The position numbers were made by a program, and so were the translations under genes. The notes beneath the pieces were generated by a model, which worked only from the letters and a program-made list of their open reading frames with translations, was not told the DNA's origin and did not search any database. From positions 5,607,001 through 5,671,000 of the forward strand of contig NZ_CP034783.1 in NCBI RefSeq assembly GCF_006094435.1: a DNA stretch of 64,000 nucleotides, in the 5' to 3' direction. Source of the stretch: Pseudomonas sp. MPC6. Lineage in GTDB: Bacteria; Pseudomonadota; Gammaproteobacteria; Pseudomonadales; Pseudomonadaceae. This document shows positions 25,633-37,126 of this stretch, in pieces (the first letter of the stretch is position 1; each line of letters opens with the position of its first letter).

Positions 25633-26376
25633 ATGGTGTCGACCATTGCCCACCCCGCCTCGCGCCCGCTCAATTTCCGGGTGTGCCTGGGTGTCCCTGC
25701 CATCGCGGCGATCATTCTGTTACTGCTGGAACTGACGTCCCTGGACATGGACCTGGCCCGGCTGTTCTATGACCCGGTCGCAGGTGATTTCACAGGGCGC
25801 CACAGTTACTTCCTCGAAGACATCCTGCACGACCGCGCCAAGCAAGCGGTCATTGCCTTCTCGGTGTTGGCCATCGTCGGTTTTGTCGGCTCTTTTTTCA
25901 TCGACAGGCTCAAGCCGATCAAACGGGAACTGGGCTGCCTGGTGCTGTCCCTGGCGCTGGCCACCTCCTTTGTCACGCCAGTCAAGGCGCTGACCGCGGT
26001 GCAATGCCCGTGGAGCCTTGAACAGTTCGGCGGTCATGAAACCTACAGCGAGCTGCTCAGCCCACGGCCGCCAACCGACAAACCCGGCCGTTGCTGGCCT
26101 GGCGGGCATGCCGCGACCGGGTTCACGCTGTTTGCGTTGTTCTTTGTGCTGCGTGACCGTCGTCCGCGCCTGGCGCGCACGGCGTTTGTCTTCGCTTTCG
26201 CATTGGGCTCGGTGTTTTCCATCGGCCGGATGATGCAGGGGGCGCATTTCTTTTCGCACAACGTGTGGACGGCGATTTTTTGCTGGCTGATTTGTCTGGG
26301 GTCGTATTACTACATCTTGTATCGCCCGGCGGTGAAGGTTGATCGGGTTACCAAGACAGAACCGGTCAGCGCCTGA
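25633..26376 (+). CDS. PAP2-family membrane phosphatase
   Basis: The 247-residue protein has about five membrane helices and the acid-phosphatase signature motifs: a CWPGGHAATGF segment (His in motif 2) and GAHFFSHNVWT (Arg-less motif 3 with His). The KxxxxxxRP motif is replaced by SPRPPTDKPGR. The family removes phosphate from undecaprenyl diphosphate, phosphatidylglycerophosphate or lipid A. The start at 25633 follows AAGGAATTGCC. It is divergent from colR and preceded by a ColR-like site, so envelope lipid remodelling under ColRS control is likely. Confidence 0.82.
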   Translation: MVSTIAHPASRPLNFRVCLGVPAIAAIILLLLELTSLDMDLARLFYDPVAGDFTGRHSYFLEDILHDRAKQAVIAFSVLAIVGFVGSFFIDRLKPIKRELGCLVLSLALATSFVTPVKALTAVQCPWSLEQFGGHETYSELLSPRPPTDKPGRCWPGGHAATGFTLFALFFVLRDRRPRLARTAFVFAFALGSVFSIGRMMQGAHFFSHNVWTAIFCWLICLGSYYYILYRPAVKVDRVTKTEPVSA

Positions 26377-26426
26377 AACAAAGATCAACATTGTGCGACC
26401 GGTGTGACTGTCAAAATCCGGGCCAT

Positions 26427-26463
26427 AAAAAACCCCGCCTGCTTTCGCAGACGGGGCTTTTTT
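26427..26463. terminator. Bidirectional terminator between PAP2 gene and groEL
   Basis: AAAAAACCCCGCCTG, loop CTTTCGC, AGACGGGGCTTTTTT. It lies in the 104-bp gap between convergent genes and has T runs on both strands. Confidence 0.92.
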
Positions 26464-26480
26464 ACAGGGGTAAGGCTGGC

Positions 26481-28136
<1,656 letters not shown>

Positions 28137-28173
28137 TTAAATACTTTGTAGTAGCGGGAAAATGAGCGGGGAT

Positions 28174-28467
28174 TCAGCCTTCGATAACAGCGAGGATTTC
28201 GCTCTCGCCGATGACCAGCAGGTCTTCGCCGTCGACTTTCACGGTGTTGCTGCCGGAGTAAGGGCCGAACACAACCTTGTCACCCACTTTCACGGCCAGC
28301 GCGCGCACTTCACCGTTTTCCAGTGCTTTGCCCGGGCCTACAGCGAGGACTTCGCCCTGGTTTGGCTTTTCAGCAGCCGAACCTGGCAGGACGATACCGC
28401 CAGCGGTTTTCTTTTCTTCTTCGCTGCGACGGACGACGACGCGGTCATGCAGAGGACGAAGCTTCAT
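28174..28467 (-). CDS. groES: Co-chaperonin GroES (10 kDa)
   Basis: The 97-residue co-chaperonin caps the GroEL chamber. It opens [18 protein letters not shown] and has the mobile loop segment [15 protein letters not shown] (about residues 19-33). The ATG at 28467 follows TAGGAGAGATCGACA, a good ribosome site. It leads the groESL operon and is preceded by a structured leader. Confidence 0.97.
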   Translation of the reverse strand: MKLRPLHDRVVVRRSEEEKKTAGGIVLPGSAAEKPNQGEVLAVGPGKALENGEVRALAVKVGDKVVFGPYSGSNTVKVDGEDLLVIGESEILAVIEG

Positions 28468-28612
28468 TGTCGATCTCTCCTAATTGAGGTTTTCATCGGC
28501 CGGTGTAGTCCCGGCGGGTTTAACAAATCCGGCGAAGCCGGGTGCGGTTCGGCAAGCGAACCGCGGAAGTCTGTCTGGCGTAATTGCCAGAAACCTTGCG
28601 GTGACAGTTACA
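28468..28612 (-). ncRNA. Structured groES leader (Pseudomon-groES RNA candidate)
   Basis: Between the promoter region and the groES ribosome site the minus strand can fold CTGGCAATTACGCCAG, GCGGTTCGCTTGCCGAACCGC (arms GCGGTTCG and CGAACCGC), CCGGCTTCGCCGG and CGCCGGGACTACACCGGC. A conserved 5' leader called Pseudomon-groES RNA is known at this place in Pseudomonas. Matching that family was not tested. Confidence 0.6.
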
Positions 28613-28680
28613 TAAGGGCGGACAAGCCTATTACAAGGGCGGGGGTCAAAAATTTTTCAGGTTGCCGCACCAAAATGAAC

Positions 28681-28705
28681 ACGGCACCCGAAGGTGCCGT
28701 GTGCT
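28681..28705 (-). terminator. Terminator after fxsA
   Basis: CACGGCACC and GGTGCCGTG pair around TTCG on the minus strand just past the fxsA stop. The T tract is weak (TTCATTTTGG). Confidence 0.7.
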
Positions 28706-28712
28706 GAAACGA

Positions 28713-29189
28713 TTACTTGGGATCGCGGTGTTCGAACTCGCCTTCGATCACGTCCGGTTCGCGCCCCAGGGGCTGACGCGGAGCCGGGCCGCCACGGGGT
28801 TGCAGGTCATCGGCGAAAGCACGCTGGCGTATCGCCTGTTCCTCGGCACGCTGGCGCATTTTATTGGCCAGCAGCCGGCGGGAGATCGGCAGCAGCATGA
28901 TCAGGCCCAGCACGTCAGTGACGAAGCCCGGCAGGATCAACAGACCGCCGGCCAGGGCCAGCATCAGGCCTTCGAGCATGGTCTGGGCCGGCAGCTCGCC
29001 GCGGTTCAGGCTTTCACGGGCACGCAGTGCAGTAGCCAGACCGGCGATACGCAGCACGAACACGCCGAACATCGAGCCGAGAATGACCAGCAGCAGGGCC
29101 GGGAAAAACCCGATCGCCCCGCTCACCTTAACGAATACGAACAGCTCCAACACCGGAAACAGTACAAAGAGCAATAAAAAAGGGCGCAT
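28713..29189 (-). CDS. fxsA: FxsA inner membrane protein
   Basis: The 158-residue protein has four hydrophobic helices in its first 110 residues (LLLFVLFPVLELFVFV, ALLLVILGSMFGVFVL and two further) and a charged Arg/Pro-rich tail. FxsA of E. coli suppresses F-plasmid exclusion of phage T7 when overproduced; its normal role is unknown. The ATG at 29189 follows GAGGAACC; the upstream TTG frame has no ribosome site. Like E. coli fxsA it lies next to groES. Confidence 0.88.
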   Translation of the reverse strand: MRPFLLLFVLFPVLELFVFVKVSGAIGFFPALLLVILGSMFGVFVLRIAGLATALRARESLNRGELPAQTMLEGLMLALAGGLLILPGFVTDVLGLIMLLPISRRLLANKMRQRAEEQAIRQRAFADDLQPRGGPAPRQPLGREPDVIEGEFEHRDPK

Positions 29190-29255
29190 CAAATGGTTCC
29201 TCAACGCAAGAATGCCTTGCCAGTCTCCCCTAGATGACGTCGCCGTTGCATGAAT

Positions 29256-29987
29256 TCAAGCGTCGGCCACTGTATTTTTCGGCCAATGCTCGGCGTGAGC
29301 CAGAAAAACCAAGGCTTCCCGCACTTGTGTCGGCGTATTACATGGCGCCTGGAACGGCAGCCAGTAAAGGCCCTGGCCAATGCGCAGGTGCATGCCCTCG
29401 GTGTCGATACCCGCCAGTTGCGCCGGTTCGCTCTTCGGCAAGCCGGCCAGTTCGACGTAGTGGGCGATGGCTTTGGCGTGATCGGCATTCATGTGCTCGA
29501 CCATGCTCGCCTCGGCCTTGCCGGCGAACGGGTTGGCCAGGGTCAACTGGTCGACCCAGTGAATGGCGCCGAAACCGCCGATGTAACGGTGACGCACAGG
29601 CTTGAGTACCCAGAAATCGAAATCGTGGGCCTTGTGGTAGCTCTGCGAATCCGGGAAATAGCGGTAGTAACGCTCAGCCGCTGCTTCGATGGCGACCTCG
29701 TCCTCAAGCTTTTCCGCTTCGGCAAGGTAGGTCAGGCGACCAACGGCTTGCACGTCTTCGGCCCCGCGCTCGCCGACGAACAGTGAGCATTTGGGGTCCT
29801 TTTGCAGATTGTGGGTGTGCTGGGCGATGCGGCTGATAAGGATCAGCGGCCAACCCTGTCCGTCCAGACAGTACGGAACCACCGAGCCAAACGGGAAACC
29901 GGGCATCGCCTTGGAATGCGTCGAGAGCACTCCACGGTATTCCTTGAGAAGCAATTCTCGTGCATTCTTGGCCGCTTCAACGCTCAA
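29256..29987 (-). CDS. HugZ-like / pyridoxamine phosphate oxidase-fold protein
   Basis: The 243-residue protein has a flavin-reductase-like split barrel of the pyridoxamine 5'-phosphate oxidase superfamily, with the segment RGVLSTHSKAMPGFPFGSVV near the start, followed by the C-terminal DUF2470 domain (HMNADHAKAIAHYVELAG). This fusion is typical of HugZ-type haem-using proteins, which bind or degrade haem. The start is taken as TTG at 29987: AAGGAG lies 8 bases upstream, and the longer frame has no ribosome site. Function in haem iron use is inferred. Confidence 0.75.
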   Translation of the reverse strand: MSVEAAKNARELLLKEYRGVLSTHSKAMPGFPFGSVVPYCLDGQGWPLILISRIAQHTHNLQKDPKCSLFVGERGAEDVQAVGRLTYLAEAEKLEDEVAIEAAAERYYRYFPDSQSYHKAHDFDFWVLKPVRHRYIGGFGAIHWVDQLTLANPFAGKAEASMVEHMNADHAKAIAHYVELAGLPKSEPAQLAGIDTEGMHLRIGQGLYWLPFQAPCNTPTQVREALVFLAHAEHWPKNTVADA

Positions 29988-30150
29988 TTTATGACTCCTT
30001 ATATAGAATCCGTCAAAAAAACGGACGGGCATCTGGGATAAGTTCCAGCACGCCAGCGGGCAGTTCTCATGTGCAACCAGGCCACATCAGGTGCAGATCG
30101 AGAGGCTATCCAGGAGGAAAACCACTCTGACCTGCTATTGGGGCATGCGA

Positions 30151-30909
30151 ATGCAACTCACTGACAAAGTAATCATTATCACGGGCGGTTGCCAGGGTTT
30201 AGGTCGCTCCATGGCCGAGTATTTCGCCGGCCTTGGCGCGAAGCTGGCGCTGGTGGACCTGAACCGGGAAAAACTCGACGACGCCGTCGCCGCGTGCCAG
30301 GTCAAGGGCGTCGAAGCCCGCGCCTACTTGTGCAACGTCGCCGACGAAGAGCAAGTGACGCACATGGTCGCCCAAGTGGCCGACGATTTTGGTGCGATCC
30401 ATGGCCTGGTCAACAACGCCGGGATCCTGCGCGACGCTCTGCTGGTCAAGGTCAAGGATGGCGCGATGACCAAAATGAGCCTGGCCCAATGGCAGGCGGT
30501 CATCGACGTCAACCTGACCGGCGTGTTCCTGTGCACCCGGGAAGTCGCGGCGAAAATGATCGAGCTGCAGACGGGCGGCACGATCATCAATATTTCGTCG
30601 ATCTCCCGCGCCGGTAACGTCGGCCAGACCAACTACTCCGCCGCCAAGGCCGGGGTGGCTGCAGCCACCGTGACCTGGGCGAAGGAACTGGCACGCTACG
30701 GCATTCGTGTGGCGGGCATTGCACCGGGCTTTATCGAAACCGAAATGACCCTGGGGATGAAACCGGAAGCGCTGGAGAAGATGACGTCCGGGATCCCGCT
30801 CAAGCGCATGGGCACGCCGGAGGAGATTGCTCATTCGGCGGCGTATATCTTCGAGAACGACTATTACACCGGGCGGATACTGGAGTTGGATGGCGGGATG
30901 CGCATTTAA
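30151..30909 (+). CDS. Short-chain dehydrogenase/reductase (FabG-like)
   Basis: The 252-residue classical SDR has TGGCQGLG (cofactor motif), NNAG, and the catalytic set Ser in [10 protein letters not shown] and YSAAK. Such enzymes act as oxoacyl reductases or alcohol dehydrogenases using NAD(P)H; the substrate is unknown. The ATG at 30151 is preferred over 30145 because GGGG lies 8 bases before it. The family is large, so the exact role is not defined. It stands alone between a HugZ-like gene and mrp. Confidence 0.82.
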   Translation: MQLTDKVIIITGGCQGLGRSMAEYFAGLGAKLALVDLNREKLDDAVAACQVKGVEARAYLCNVADEEQVTHMVAQVADDFGAIHGLVNNAGILRDALLVKVKDGAMTKMSLAQWQAVIDVNLTGVFLCTREVAAKMIELQTGGTIINISSISRAGNVGQTNYSAAKAGVAAATVTWAKELARYGIRVAGIAPGFIETEMTLGMKPEALEKMTSGIPLKRMGTPEEIAHSAAYIFENDYYTGRILELDGGMRI

Positions 30910-30927
30910 GACCACCGCAAAATAAAT

Positions 30928-31015
30928 GTGGGAGCGGGCTTGCTCGCGAAAGCGGTGTATCAGTCAACATTAATACTGAATGACACACCGCTTTCGCGAG
31001 CAAGCCCGCTCCCAC
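30928..31015. repeat. REP-like palindrome (GTGGGAGCGGGCTTGCTCGCG subtype)
   Basis: GTGGGAGCGGGCTTGCTCGC and GCGAGCAAGCCCGCTCCCAC flank AAAGCGGTGTATCAGTC and its partner GACACACCGCTTT. This is the second REP subtype in the window, with GGGAGC in place of GGAGC. Confidence 0.88.
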
Positions 31016-31040
31016 AATTGGACCGCGTTTCTTCAGCGAA

Positions 31041-32135
31041 TCAATCGTCGCTGATGGTGATATTCGGCATTGCCGGCGTCACCGCTTCCTGCAACACAAT
31101 CCGCGCGCCGACATGACGAGCCAGTTCCTGGTACACCAGCGCAATCGGGCTGTCCGGCTCGGCGATCACTGTCGGCTTGCCGCCATCGGCCTGTTCGCGG
31201 ATAGCCATTGCCAACGGCAACGAGGCTAACAGTTCGACGCCGTACTGGTTGGCCAGCTTCACCCCTCCGCCCTCACCGAACAGATGCTCGGCATGCCCGC
31301 AGTTGGAGCAGATGTGCACGGCCATGTTTTCCACCACGCCCAGCACCGGGATGTTGACCTTGCGGAACATCTCCACACCCTTGCGCGCGTCCAGCAGTGC
31401 CAGGTCCTGCGGCGTGGTCACGATCACCGCACCGGCCACCGGGACTTTCTGCGCCAGGGTCAACTGGATGTCGCCGGTGCCAGGGGGCATGTCGATGACC
31501 AGGTAATCCAGGTCGCCCCAGGCCGTTTGAGTGACCAGTTGCAACAACGCCCCGGAAACCATCGGCCCGCGCCAGACCATCGGCGTGTTGTCGTCGGTCA
31601 GGAACGCCATGGACATCACTTCGACGCCATGGGACTCGATCGGCACGAACCATTTCTGATCCTTGACCTTCGGTCGGGTACCTTCGGGGATACCAAACAT
31701 GATGCCCTGGCTCGGACCGTAGATGTCCGCGTCGAGAATCCCGACCTTGGCGCCTTCGCGGGCCAGTGCCAGGGCCAGGTTGGCGGCGGTGGTGGATTTG
31801 CCCACACCGCCCTTGCCGGACGCCACGGCCACCACGTTCTTGACGTTGGCCAGGCCGGGAATCTGTGCCTGAGCCTTGTGCGCGGCGATCACACTGGTGA
31901 TCTCGACACGGGCGCTGGTCACGCCGTCGAGCTGTTCGATGGCCATTTGCAGCATTTGCGCCCAGCCACTCTTGAACAGGCCGGCGGCGTAACCCAGCTC
32001 CAGCTGGACGCTGACACGATCGCCCTGGAGGTCGATGCTGCGCACGCACCCGGCGCTGACCGGGTCCTGGTTCAGGTAGGGGTCGGTGTATTGGCGAAGG
32101 ACGGCTTCCACCGCTGCGCGATTGACGGCGCTCAT
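31041..32135 (-). CDS. mrp: Mrp/ApbC iron-sulfur cluster carrier ATPase
   Basis: The 364-residue protein has an N-terminal MIP18-like domain (about 1-90), then a deviant Walker A P-loop (GKGGVGKSTTAANL) and Walker B (DIDMPPGT region), and ends with a CSNCGH motif for cluster binding. Mrp/ApbC transfers Fe-S clusters to apo-proteins. The start at 32135 (MSAVNRAAVEAVLRQYTDP) is preferred; the frame continues upstream but has no coding support and overlaps antisense metG. It is divergent from metG. Confidence 0.93.
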   Translation of the reverse strand: MSAVNRAAVEAVLRQYTDPYLNQDPVSAGCVRSIDLQGDRVSVQLELGYAAGLFKSGWAQMLQMAIEQLDGVTSARVEITSVIAAHKAQAQIPGLANVKNVVAVASGKGGVGKSTTAANLALALAREGAKVGILDADIYGPSQGIMFGIPEGTRPKVKDQKWFVPIESHGVEVMSMAFLTDDNTPMVWRGPMVSGALLQLVTQTAWGDLDYLVIDMPPGTGDIQLTLAQKVPVAGAVIVTTPQDLALLDARKGVEMFRKVNIPVLGVVENMAVHICSNCGHAEHLFGEGGGVKLANQYGVELLASLPLAMAIREQADGGKPTVIAEPDSPIALVYQELARHVGARIVLQEAVTPAMPNITISDD

Positions 32136-32225
32136 GGGCAACTCCGATAGCAAGACTGGAAAATCAGGCGGGTATCGTACCTGTTCTGATGGTCTGGCGG
32201 GATGCCCAAAAAGATCGCGATTTTT

Positions 32226-32291
32226 GTGGGGGCCCGGCTTGTCGGCGGAGGCGTACTCGGGAATGCCTTCGCCGGCAAGCCTGGCTCCTAC
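32226..32291. repeat. Degenerate REP between mrp and metG
   Basis: GTGGGGGCCCGGCTTGTCGG at the left and GCCGGCAAGCCTGGCTCCTAC at the right form an imperfect inverted pair. Confidence 0.7.
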
Positions 32292-32375
32292 AAGATGAAA
32301 CAGGCTCACGGGGTGAAAAATATGCGCCAGCGCTTTATAGTGGCCGACCTCCGTTTCATCAAGTAGCCGAGCCCC

Positions 32376-34427
32376 ATGTCCGAGCCACGCAAGATCCTCG
32401 TCACCAGCGCCCTGCCCTATGCCAATGGTTCGATCCATCTTGGCCACATGCTGGAATACATCCAGACCGATATGTGGGTGCGCTTCCAGAAGCACCGCGG
32501 CAATCAATGCATTTATGTCTGCGCCGACGACGCCCACGGTTCGGCCATCATGCTGCGCGCGGAGAAGGAAGGCATCACTCCGGAACAACTGATCGCCAAC
32601 GTCCAGGCTGAACACAGCGCCGACTTTGCCGAGTTCCTGGTGGACTTCGACAATTTCCACTCCACTCACGCCGAAGAAAACCGTGAGCTGTCGAGCCAGG
32701 TCTACCTGAAGCTGCGCGACGCCGGGCACATCGCCACGCGTTCGATCACGCAATACTTCGACCCGGAAAAGAAAATGTTCCTGGCCGACCGCTTCATCAA
32801 GGGCACCTGCCCGAAATGCGGCACCGAAGACCAGTATGGCGACAATTGCGAAAAATGCGGTGCGACCTACGCACCGACCGACCTGAAGGATCCGAAGTCG
32901 GCGATCTCCGGCGCCACCCCGGTGCTCAAGGATTCCCAGCACTTCTTCTTCAAGCTGCCGGACTTCCAGGAAATGCTGCAGGCCTGGACCCGCAGCGGCA
33001 CCCTGCAAGAAGCCGTGGCCAACAAGATCGCCGAATGGCTCGATGCCGGCCTGCAACAATGGGACATCTCCCGTGATGCGCCGTACTTCGGTTTCGAGAT
33101 CCCCGACGAGCCGGGCAAGTACTTCTATGTCTGGCTGGATGCGCCGATCGGCTACATGGCCAGCTTCAAGAACCTGTGCGACCGCAAGCCGGAACTGGAC
33201 TTCGATGCGTTCTGGAACAAAGACTCCACCGCCGAGCTGTATCACTTCATCGGCAAGGACATCGTCAATTTCCACGCGCTGTTCTGGCCCGCCATGCTCG
33301 AAGGCGCCGGGTTCCGTAAACCGACCGGCATCAACGTGCACGGCTACCTGACCGTCAACGGTCAGAAAATGTCCAAGTCCCGCGGCACCTTCATCAAGGC
33401 CCGGACCTACCTGGATCACCTGTCGCCGGAATACCTGCGTTACTACTACGCGGCCAAGCTCGGCCGTGGCGTCGACGACCTGGACCTGAACCTCGAAGAC
33501 TTCGTGCAGAAGGTCAACTCCGACCTGGTCGGTAAAGTCGTCAACATCGCCAGCCGTTGCGCCGGCTTCATCCACAAAGGCAACGCGGGTGTGCTGGTGG
33601 CCGGTAACGCCGCGCCGGAACTGACTGAAGCCTTCCTCGCCGCTGCGCCGAGCATTGCCGAAGCCTACGAGGCTCGCGACTTCGCCCGCGCCATGCGCGA
33701 GATCATGGGCCTGGCCGACCGCGCCAACGCCTGGATCGCCGACAAGGCGCCGTGGTCGCTGAACAAACAGGAAGGCAAGCAGGAAGAAGTCCAGGCCATC
33801 TGTGCCCTGGGCATCAACCTGTTCCGCCAACTGGTGATCTTCCTCAAGCCGGTATTGCCGCTGCTGGCCGCCGACGCCGAGGCGTTCCTCAACGTCGCGC
33901 CGCTGACCTGGAACGACCACGCGACCTTGCTCAGCAACCATCAGTTGAACGAGTTCAAGCCGTTGATGACCCGTATCGACCCGGTGAAAGTGCAAGCCAT
34001 GACCGATGCGTCGAAAGAAGACCTGACCGCCAGCCAGACCGACACCGGCAATGCCGCGCCTGCCGGCAACGGCGAGCTGGCCAAGGATCCGCTGTCGCCG
34101 GAGATCGAGTTCGACGCGTTTGCCGCGGTCGACTTGCGCGTCGCGCTGATCGTCAAGGCCGAACACGTGGAAGGTGCCGACAAGCTGCTGCGCCTGACAT
34201 TGGACATCGGTGACGAGCAACGCAACGTGTTCTCCGGGATCAAGAGCGCTTACCCGGATCCGTCCAAGCTCGATGGTCGCCTGACCATGATGATCGCCAA
34301 CCTCAAGCCGCGCAAAATGAAGTTCGGCATCTCCGAAGGCATGGTGATGGCCGCCGGTCCCGGCGGTGAAGAAATCTACCTGCTCAGCCCTGACAGCGGC
34401 GCCAAGCCAGGTCAGCGCATCAAGTAA
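32376..34427 (+). CDS. metG: Methionyl-tRNA synthetase
   Basis: The 683-residue class I enzyme charges tRNA-Met with methionine. It has the HIGH-type motif (HLGHMLE), a zinc-binding set ([17 protein letters not shown]), KMSKS (KMSKSRGTF) and a C-terminal tRNA-binding domain ([14 protein letters not shown]) that mediates dimerisation. Length is standard. The ATG at 32376 starts [19 protein letters not shown] hairpin terminator candidate follows. Confidence 0.97.
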   Translation: MSEPRKILVTSALPYANGSIHLGHMLEYIQTDMWVRFQKHRGNQCIYVCADDAHGSAIMLRAEKEGITPEQLIANVQAEHSADFAEFLVDFDNFHSTHAEENRELSSQVYLKLRDAGHIATRSITQYFDPEKKMFLADRFIKGTCPKCGTEDQYGDNCEKCGATYAPTDLKDPKSAISGATPVLKDSQHFFFKLPDFQEMLQAWTRSGTLQEAVANKIAEWLDAGLQQWDISRDAPYFGFEIPDEPGKYFYVWLDAPIGYMASFKNLCDRKPELDFDAFWNKDSTAELYHFIGKDIVNFHALFWPAMLEGAGFRKPTGINVHGYLTVNGQKMSKSRGTFIKARTYLDHLSPEYLRYYYAAKLGRGVDDLDLNLEDFVQKVNSDLVGKVVNIASRCAGFIHKGNAGVLVAGNAAPELTEAFLAAAPSIAEAYEARDFARAMREIMGLADRANAWIADKAPWSLNKQEGKQEEVQAICALGINLFRQLVIFLKPVLPLLAADAEAFLNVAPLTWNDHATLLSNHQLNEFKPLMTRIDPVKVQAMTDASKEDLTASQTDTGNAAPAGNGELAKDPLSPEIEFDAFAAVDLRVALIVKAEHVEGADKLLRLTLDIGDEQRNVFSGIKSAYPDPSKLDGRLTMMIANLKPRKMKFGISEGMVMAAGPGGEEIYLLSPDSGAKPGQRIK

Positions 34428-34443
34428 CACCCTGCGGCAAATC

Positions 34444-34481
34444 GATCCCACAGTCGTGCCTGGCGCGCCTGTGGGATTTTC
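34444..34481 (+). terminator. Hairpin after metG
   Basis: ATCCCACAG and CTGTGGGAT pair around a 15-base loop, followed by TTTTC. The T tract is short, so confidence is moderate. Confidence 0.6.
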
Positions 34482-34570
34482 ATGTCTGGCCCACCCTCCG
34501 TCCTTGCCGGATAATGCCTAACCTTGTTAGACAGCTCCATTGGAAAGCCCCCGTTCTTGCCGGCACGATC

Positions 34571-35140
34571 ATGACCGAGATACTGCTTACGCTTATCAGC
34601 GCCGCCCTGATCAACAACCTCGTGTTGCACTGGCCGCTGGGCGTCGATCCGCTGCTGGGCAGCGAGCGCCGCCAGGTGCATGCGCTGGGCATTGCGACGA
34701 CGTGCCTGATGCTGATTGTCGGCCTGTCGAGCTACGCGCTTTATCACTGGCTGCTGGTGCCTTTGGGGCTGACGCCGCTGCGCCTGTTCGTATTTCTGCC
34801 ACTGAGCGTGCTGTTGATCGCGCCCTTGTTGAAGCTGCTTGCACGGCTGTTTGAGAAGCTCTCGTTCGAAGGCCTCTGGCCGCTGCTGCTGGGTAACGCC
34901 GGAGTACTCGGCCTGGCGCTGATCAATGTGCAAAATGACAAGGGATTCTTTCACGCCACAGCCCTGAGCCTCGGCGCCGGGCTGGGTTTCTGGCTGGTGC
35001 TGAGTCTGTTCAGCGACCTGCGCCAGCGCACACTCGATAACGATATCCCCCTGCCCTTTCGCGGCCTGCCGATCGATCTGATCGGCGCCGGACTGATCGC
35101 AGTGGCTTTTCTCGGATTCAGCGGGCTGATCAAAACATGA
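34571..35140 (+). CDS. rnfA: Rnf/Rsx complex subunit A, diverged
   Basis: The 189-residue inner membrane protein has six hydrophobic helices and aligns along its length with RnfA/RsxA, including NNLVL near the start and [12 protein letters not shown] near the end. Two cysteines that bind the intramembrane 2Fe-2S cluster in other RnfA proteins are missing: the LCPF-equivalent reads VDPL, and the TNCAVLG-equivalent reads GNAGVLG. The complex normally moves electrons across the membrane. The start at 34571 lies after a longer in-frame ATG but fits the family. It heads the rnfABDGE-nth operon. Confidence 0.8.
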   Translation: MTEILLTLISAALINNLVLHWPLGVDPLLGSERRQVHALGIATTCLMLIVGLSSYALYHWLLVPLGLTPLRLFVFLPLSVLLIAPLLKLLARLFEKLSFEGLWPLLLGNAGVLGLALINVQNDKGFFHATALSLGAGLGFWLVLSLFSDLRQRTLDNDIPLPFRGLPIDLIGAGLIAVAFLGFSGLIKT

Positions 35141-36147
35141 GTCTGATTCAACGCATCGACGCCCTCTTGCCGCAGACCCAATGCGGCAAGTGCGGCCACC
35201 CCGGATGCAAGCCCTACGCCGAAGGCATCGCCAGCGGCGAGTCGATCAACAAGTGCCCGCCGGGCGGCAGCGAAACCATCGCGGCCCTGGCAGACCTGCT
35301 GAAGGTGCCGGTGCTGGAGCTGGACACCAGTCGCGGTGCGGCTCCCGCGCAAATCGCTTACATCCGCGAGGCCGAGTGCATCGGTTGCACCAAATGCATC
35401 CAGGCGTGCCCGGTGGACGCCATCGTCGGTGCAGCCAAACTGATGCACACGGTCATCGTCGACGAATGCACCGGTTGCGACCTCTGTGTAGCGCCCTGCC
35501 CGGTGGATTGCATCGAGATGCGACCGTTGCCGCTGGCCACGGTAGTGCCGGTGGTCGGCGGCCTGGCGTTCAGTCTTGAACAGCAACAGGCTCGCGCCGC
35601 CAAACGCAATCACGCGCGGCGCCGGTTTGAACAGCGCAACGCCCGCTTGCGTCGTGAAGAACAACAGAAACTCGCCGAGCGCCAAGCCCGGGCGCAACGC
35701 GCCGTGCCGCAGCACAGTGACGTGGCGCTCGATCCGGTGCAGGCAGCCCTGGAACGCGTGCGCGCGCAAAAGGCCGCCAATGCCGATGCCGCACTGAAAA
35801 AGGCCAAGATCGATCTGGCGATGAGCCGCGCGCAACTGAATAAATCGCTCAAGGCTTTCGGGCATCCGCCGACGTTCGATCAGCAATCGCAACTGATCGT
35901 GCTGCAACAGCAGTTCGAGGCCGCCGAGCAAGCCCTGGCCAGACTGGAGAGCACTGCTGCACCTGCCCCGGCGCCTGTGGCCCCGGTGAAGAATGCGCAG
36001 CTGAATCGGGCGAAGATCCAATTGGCCATGCGCCGCGCCGAACTCAAGAAAGCTCAAGCCAGTGAAGCACCGGCCGAACACATTGCAGCGCTGGAGCGCG
36101 CGGTGACTGAAGCCGAGCAGCAGGTGGATGCCCATGCCACTGCCTGA
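35137..36147 (+). CDS. rnfB: RnfB-like ferredoxin with RnfC-like tail, no membrane anchor
   Basis: The 336-residue protein carries a CX2CX4CX15C cluster motif (C16, C19, C24, C40) and two ferredoxin 4Fe-4S motifs (C81/84/87/91 and C111/114/117/121), all intact. Normal RnfB has about 190 residues and an N-terminal membrane helix, which is absent here: the start overlaps the rnfA stop (ATGA). The extra 190-residue tail is Arg/Ala/Gln-rich coiled coil with two related segments ([14 protein letters not shown] and [14 protein letters not shown]). It resembles the C-terminal tail of RnfC. No rnfC gene is present, so a fusion or deletion is likely. Confidence 0.82.
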   Translation: MSLIQRIDALLPQTQCGKCGHPGCKPYAEGIASGESINKCPPGGSETIAALADLLKVPVLELDTSRGAAPAQIAYIREAECIGCTKCIQACPVDAIVGAAKLMHTVIVDECTGCDLCVAPCPVDCIEMRPLPLATVVPVVGGLAFSLEQQQARAAKRNHARRRFEQRNARLRREEQQKLAERQARAQRAVPQHSDVALDPVQAALERVRAQKAANADAALKKAKIDLAMSRAQLNKSLKAFGHPPTFDQQSQLIVLQQQFEAAEQALARLESTAAPAPAPVAPVKNAQLNRAKIQLAMRRAELKKAQASEAPAEHIAALERAVTEAEQQVDAHATA

Positions 36148-37126
36148 ACCGGCCGACGAACGCCTTCAGCAGGCCATGACGCAGGTTTTGCTGGCCACGG
36201 TGCCGGGAATGCTGGTGTTGTTCTGGTGGAATGGCTGGGGCGTGTTGATCAACCTGCTGCTGGCGGGAGTGACCGCATTGGCGGTTGAAGCGCTGGTATT
36301 GCGGCTGCGCAAGCGCCCCATCAAACCGACCTTGAGCGACTGCAGCGCGCTGGTCAGTGCGACGCTGCTGGCACTGGCCTTGCCGCCTTATTGCCCGTGG
36401 TGGCTGACGGTCAGTGCGGTGGCTTTTGCGCTGGTGTTTGGCAAGCACCTGTATGGTGGCGTCGGCAAGAACCCGTTCAACCCGGCGATGCTCGGTTTTG
36501 CCCTTGTGCTGGTGGCCTTTCCCCAGCAGATGACCCATTGGCCATCGTCCCATGGCATGGACCTGCTCGGTGGCTTGCGGCAGGTGTTCGGTTTCAGTCC
36601 CGGCCAGGCACCGGATGCCTGGGCCCAGGCCACCGCACTGGACAGCCTGCGGATCAACAACAGCCTGACCATGGACGAACTGTTCGCCGATAACCCGGCA
36701 TTCGGCCGGTTCGGCGGGCGTGGCGTGGAATGGGTCAACCTGGCCTTTTTGGCGGGCGGCGCGTTTCTGCTGCAACGGCGGGTGTTCAGCTGGCACGCGC
36801 CGGTCGGCATGCTGGCCAGCCTGTTCGTGATCAGTCTGCTGTGCTGGAACGGCACCGGCTCCGATTCCCATGGCTCACCGCTGTTTCATCTGCTCACTGG
36901 CGCGAGCATGCTGGGGGCATTCTTTATTGTCACCGAACCGGTATCCGGCGCCAAAAGCCCCGGAGCCCGTCTGCTGTTTGGCGCGGGCGTGGGGCTGCTG
37001 ACGTATGTGCTGCGCACCTGGGGCGGCTATCCGGACGGCGTAGCCTTTGCCGTACTGCTGATGAACCTGTGCGTACCGGCGCTGGAGCGGATTGCCGCGG
37101 CCAGGCAGGAGCGGGTTGAACCATGA
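36134..37126 (+). CDS. rnfD: Rnf/Rsx complex subunit D, diverged flavin site
   Basis: The 330-residue protein has around nine hydrophobic helices and the RnfD/NqrB family layout, including [11 protein letters not shown]. The covalent FMN attachment motif, usually Dxx(S/T)GAT, reads DAWAQAT at residues 161-167. The threonine is kept but Ser/Thr and Gly are lost, so flavinylation is uncertain. The start at 36134 is used (an ATG at 36128 is also possible); it overlaps the rnfB end by 14 bases, so translation is coupled. It follows rnfB directly with no rnfC in between. Confidence 0.8.
   Translation: MPLPEPADERLQQAMTQVLLATVPGMLVLFWWNGWGVLINLLLAGVTALAVEALVLRLRKRPIKPTLSDCSALVSATLLALALPPYCPWWLTVSAVAFALVFGKHLYGGVGKNPFNPAMLGFALVLVAFPQQMTHWPSSHGMDLLGGLRQVFGFSPGQAPDAWAQATALDSLRINNSLTMDELFADNPAFGRFGGRGVEWVNLAFLAGGAFLLQRRVFSWHAPVGMLASLFVISLLCWNGTGSDSHGSPLFHLLTGASMLGAFFIVTEPVSGAKSPGARLLFGAGVGLLTYVLRTWGGYPDGVAFAVLLMNLCVPALERIAAARQERVEP

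Noticed and set aside
32136..34451. A minus-strand frame of more than 770 codons that continues the mrp frame upstream across metG
   Set aside because: It lies entirely opposite metG, has no ribosome site or family resemblance, and is a shadow of a GC-rich gene. The mrp start is placed at 32135.
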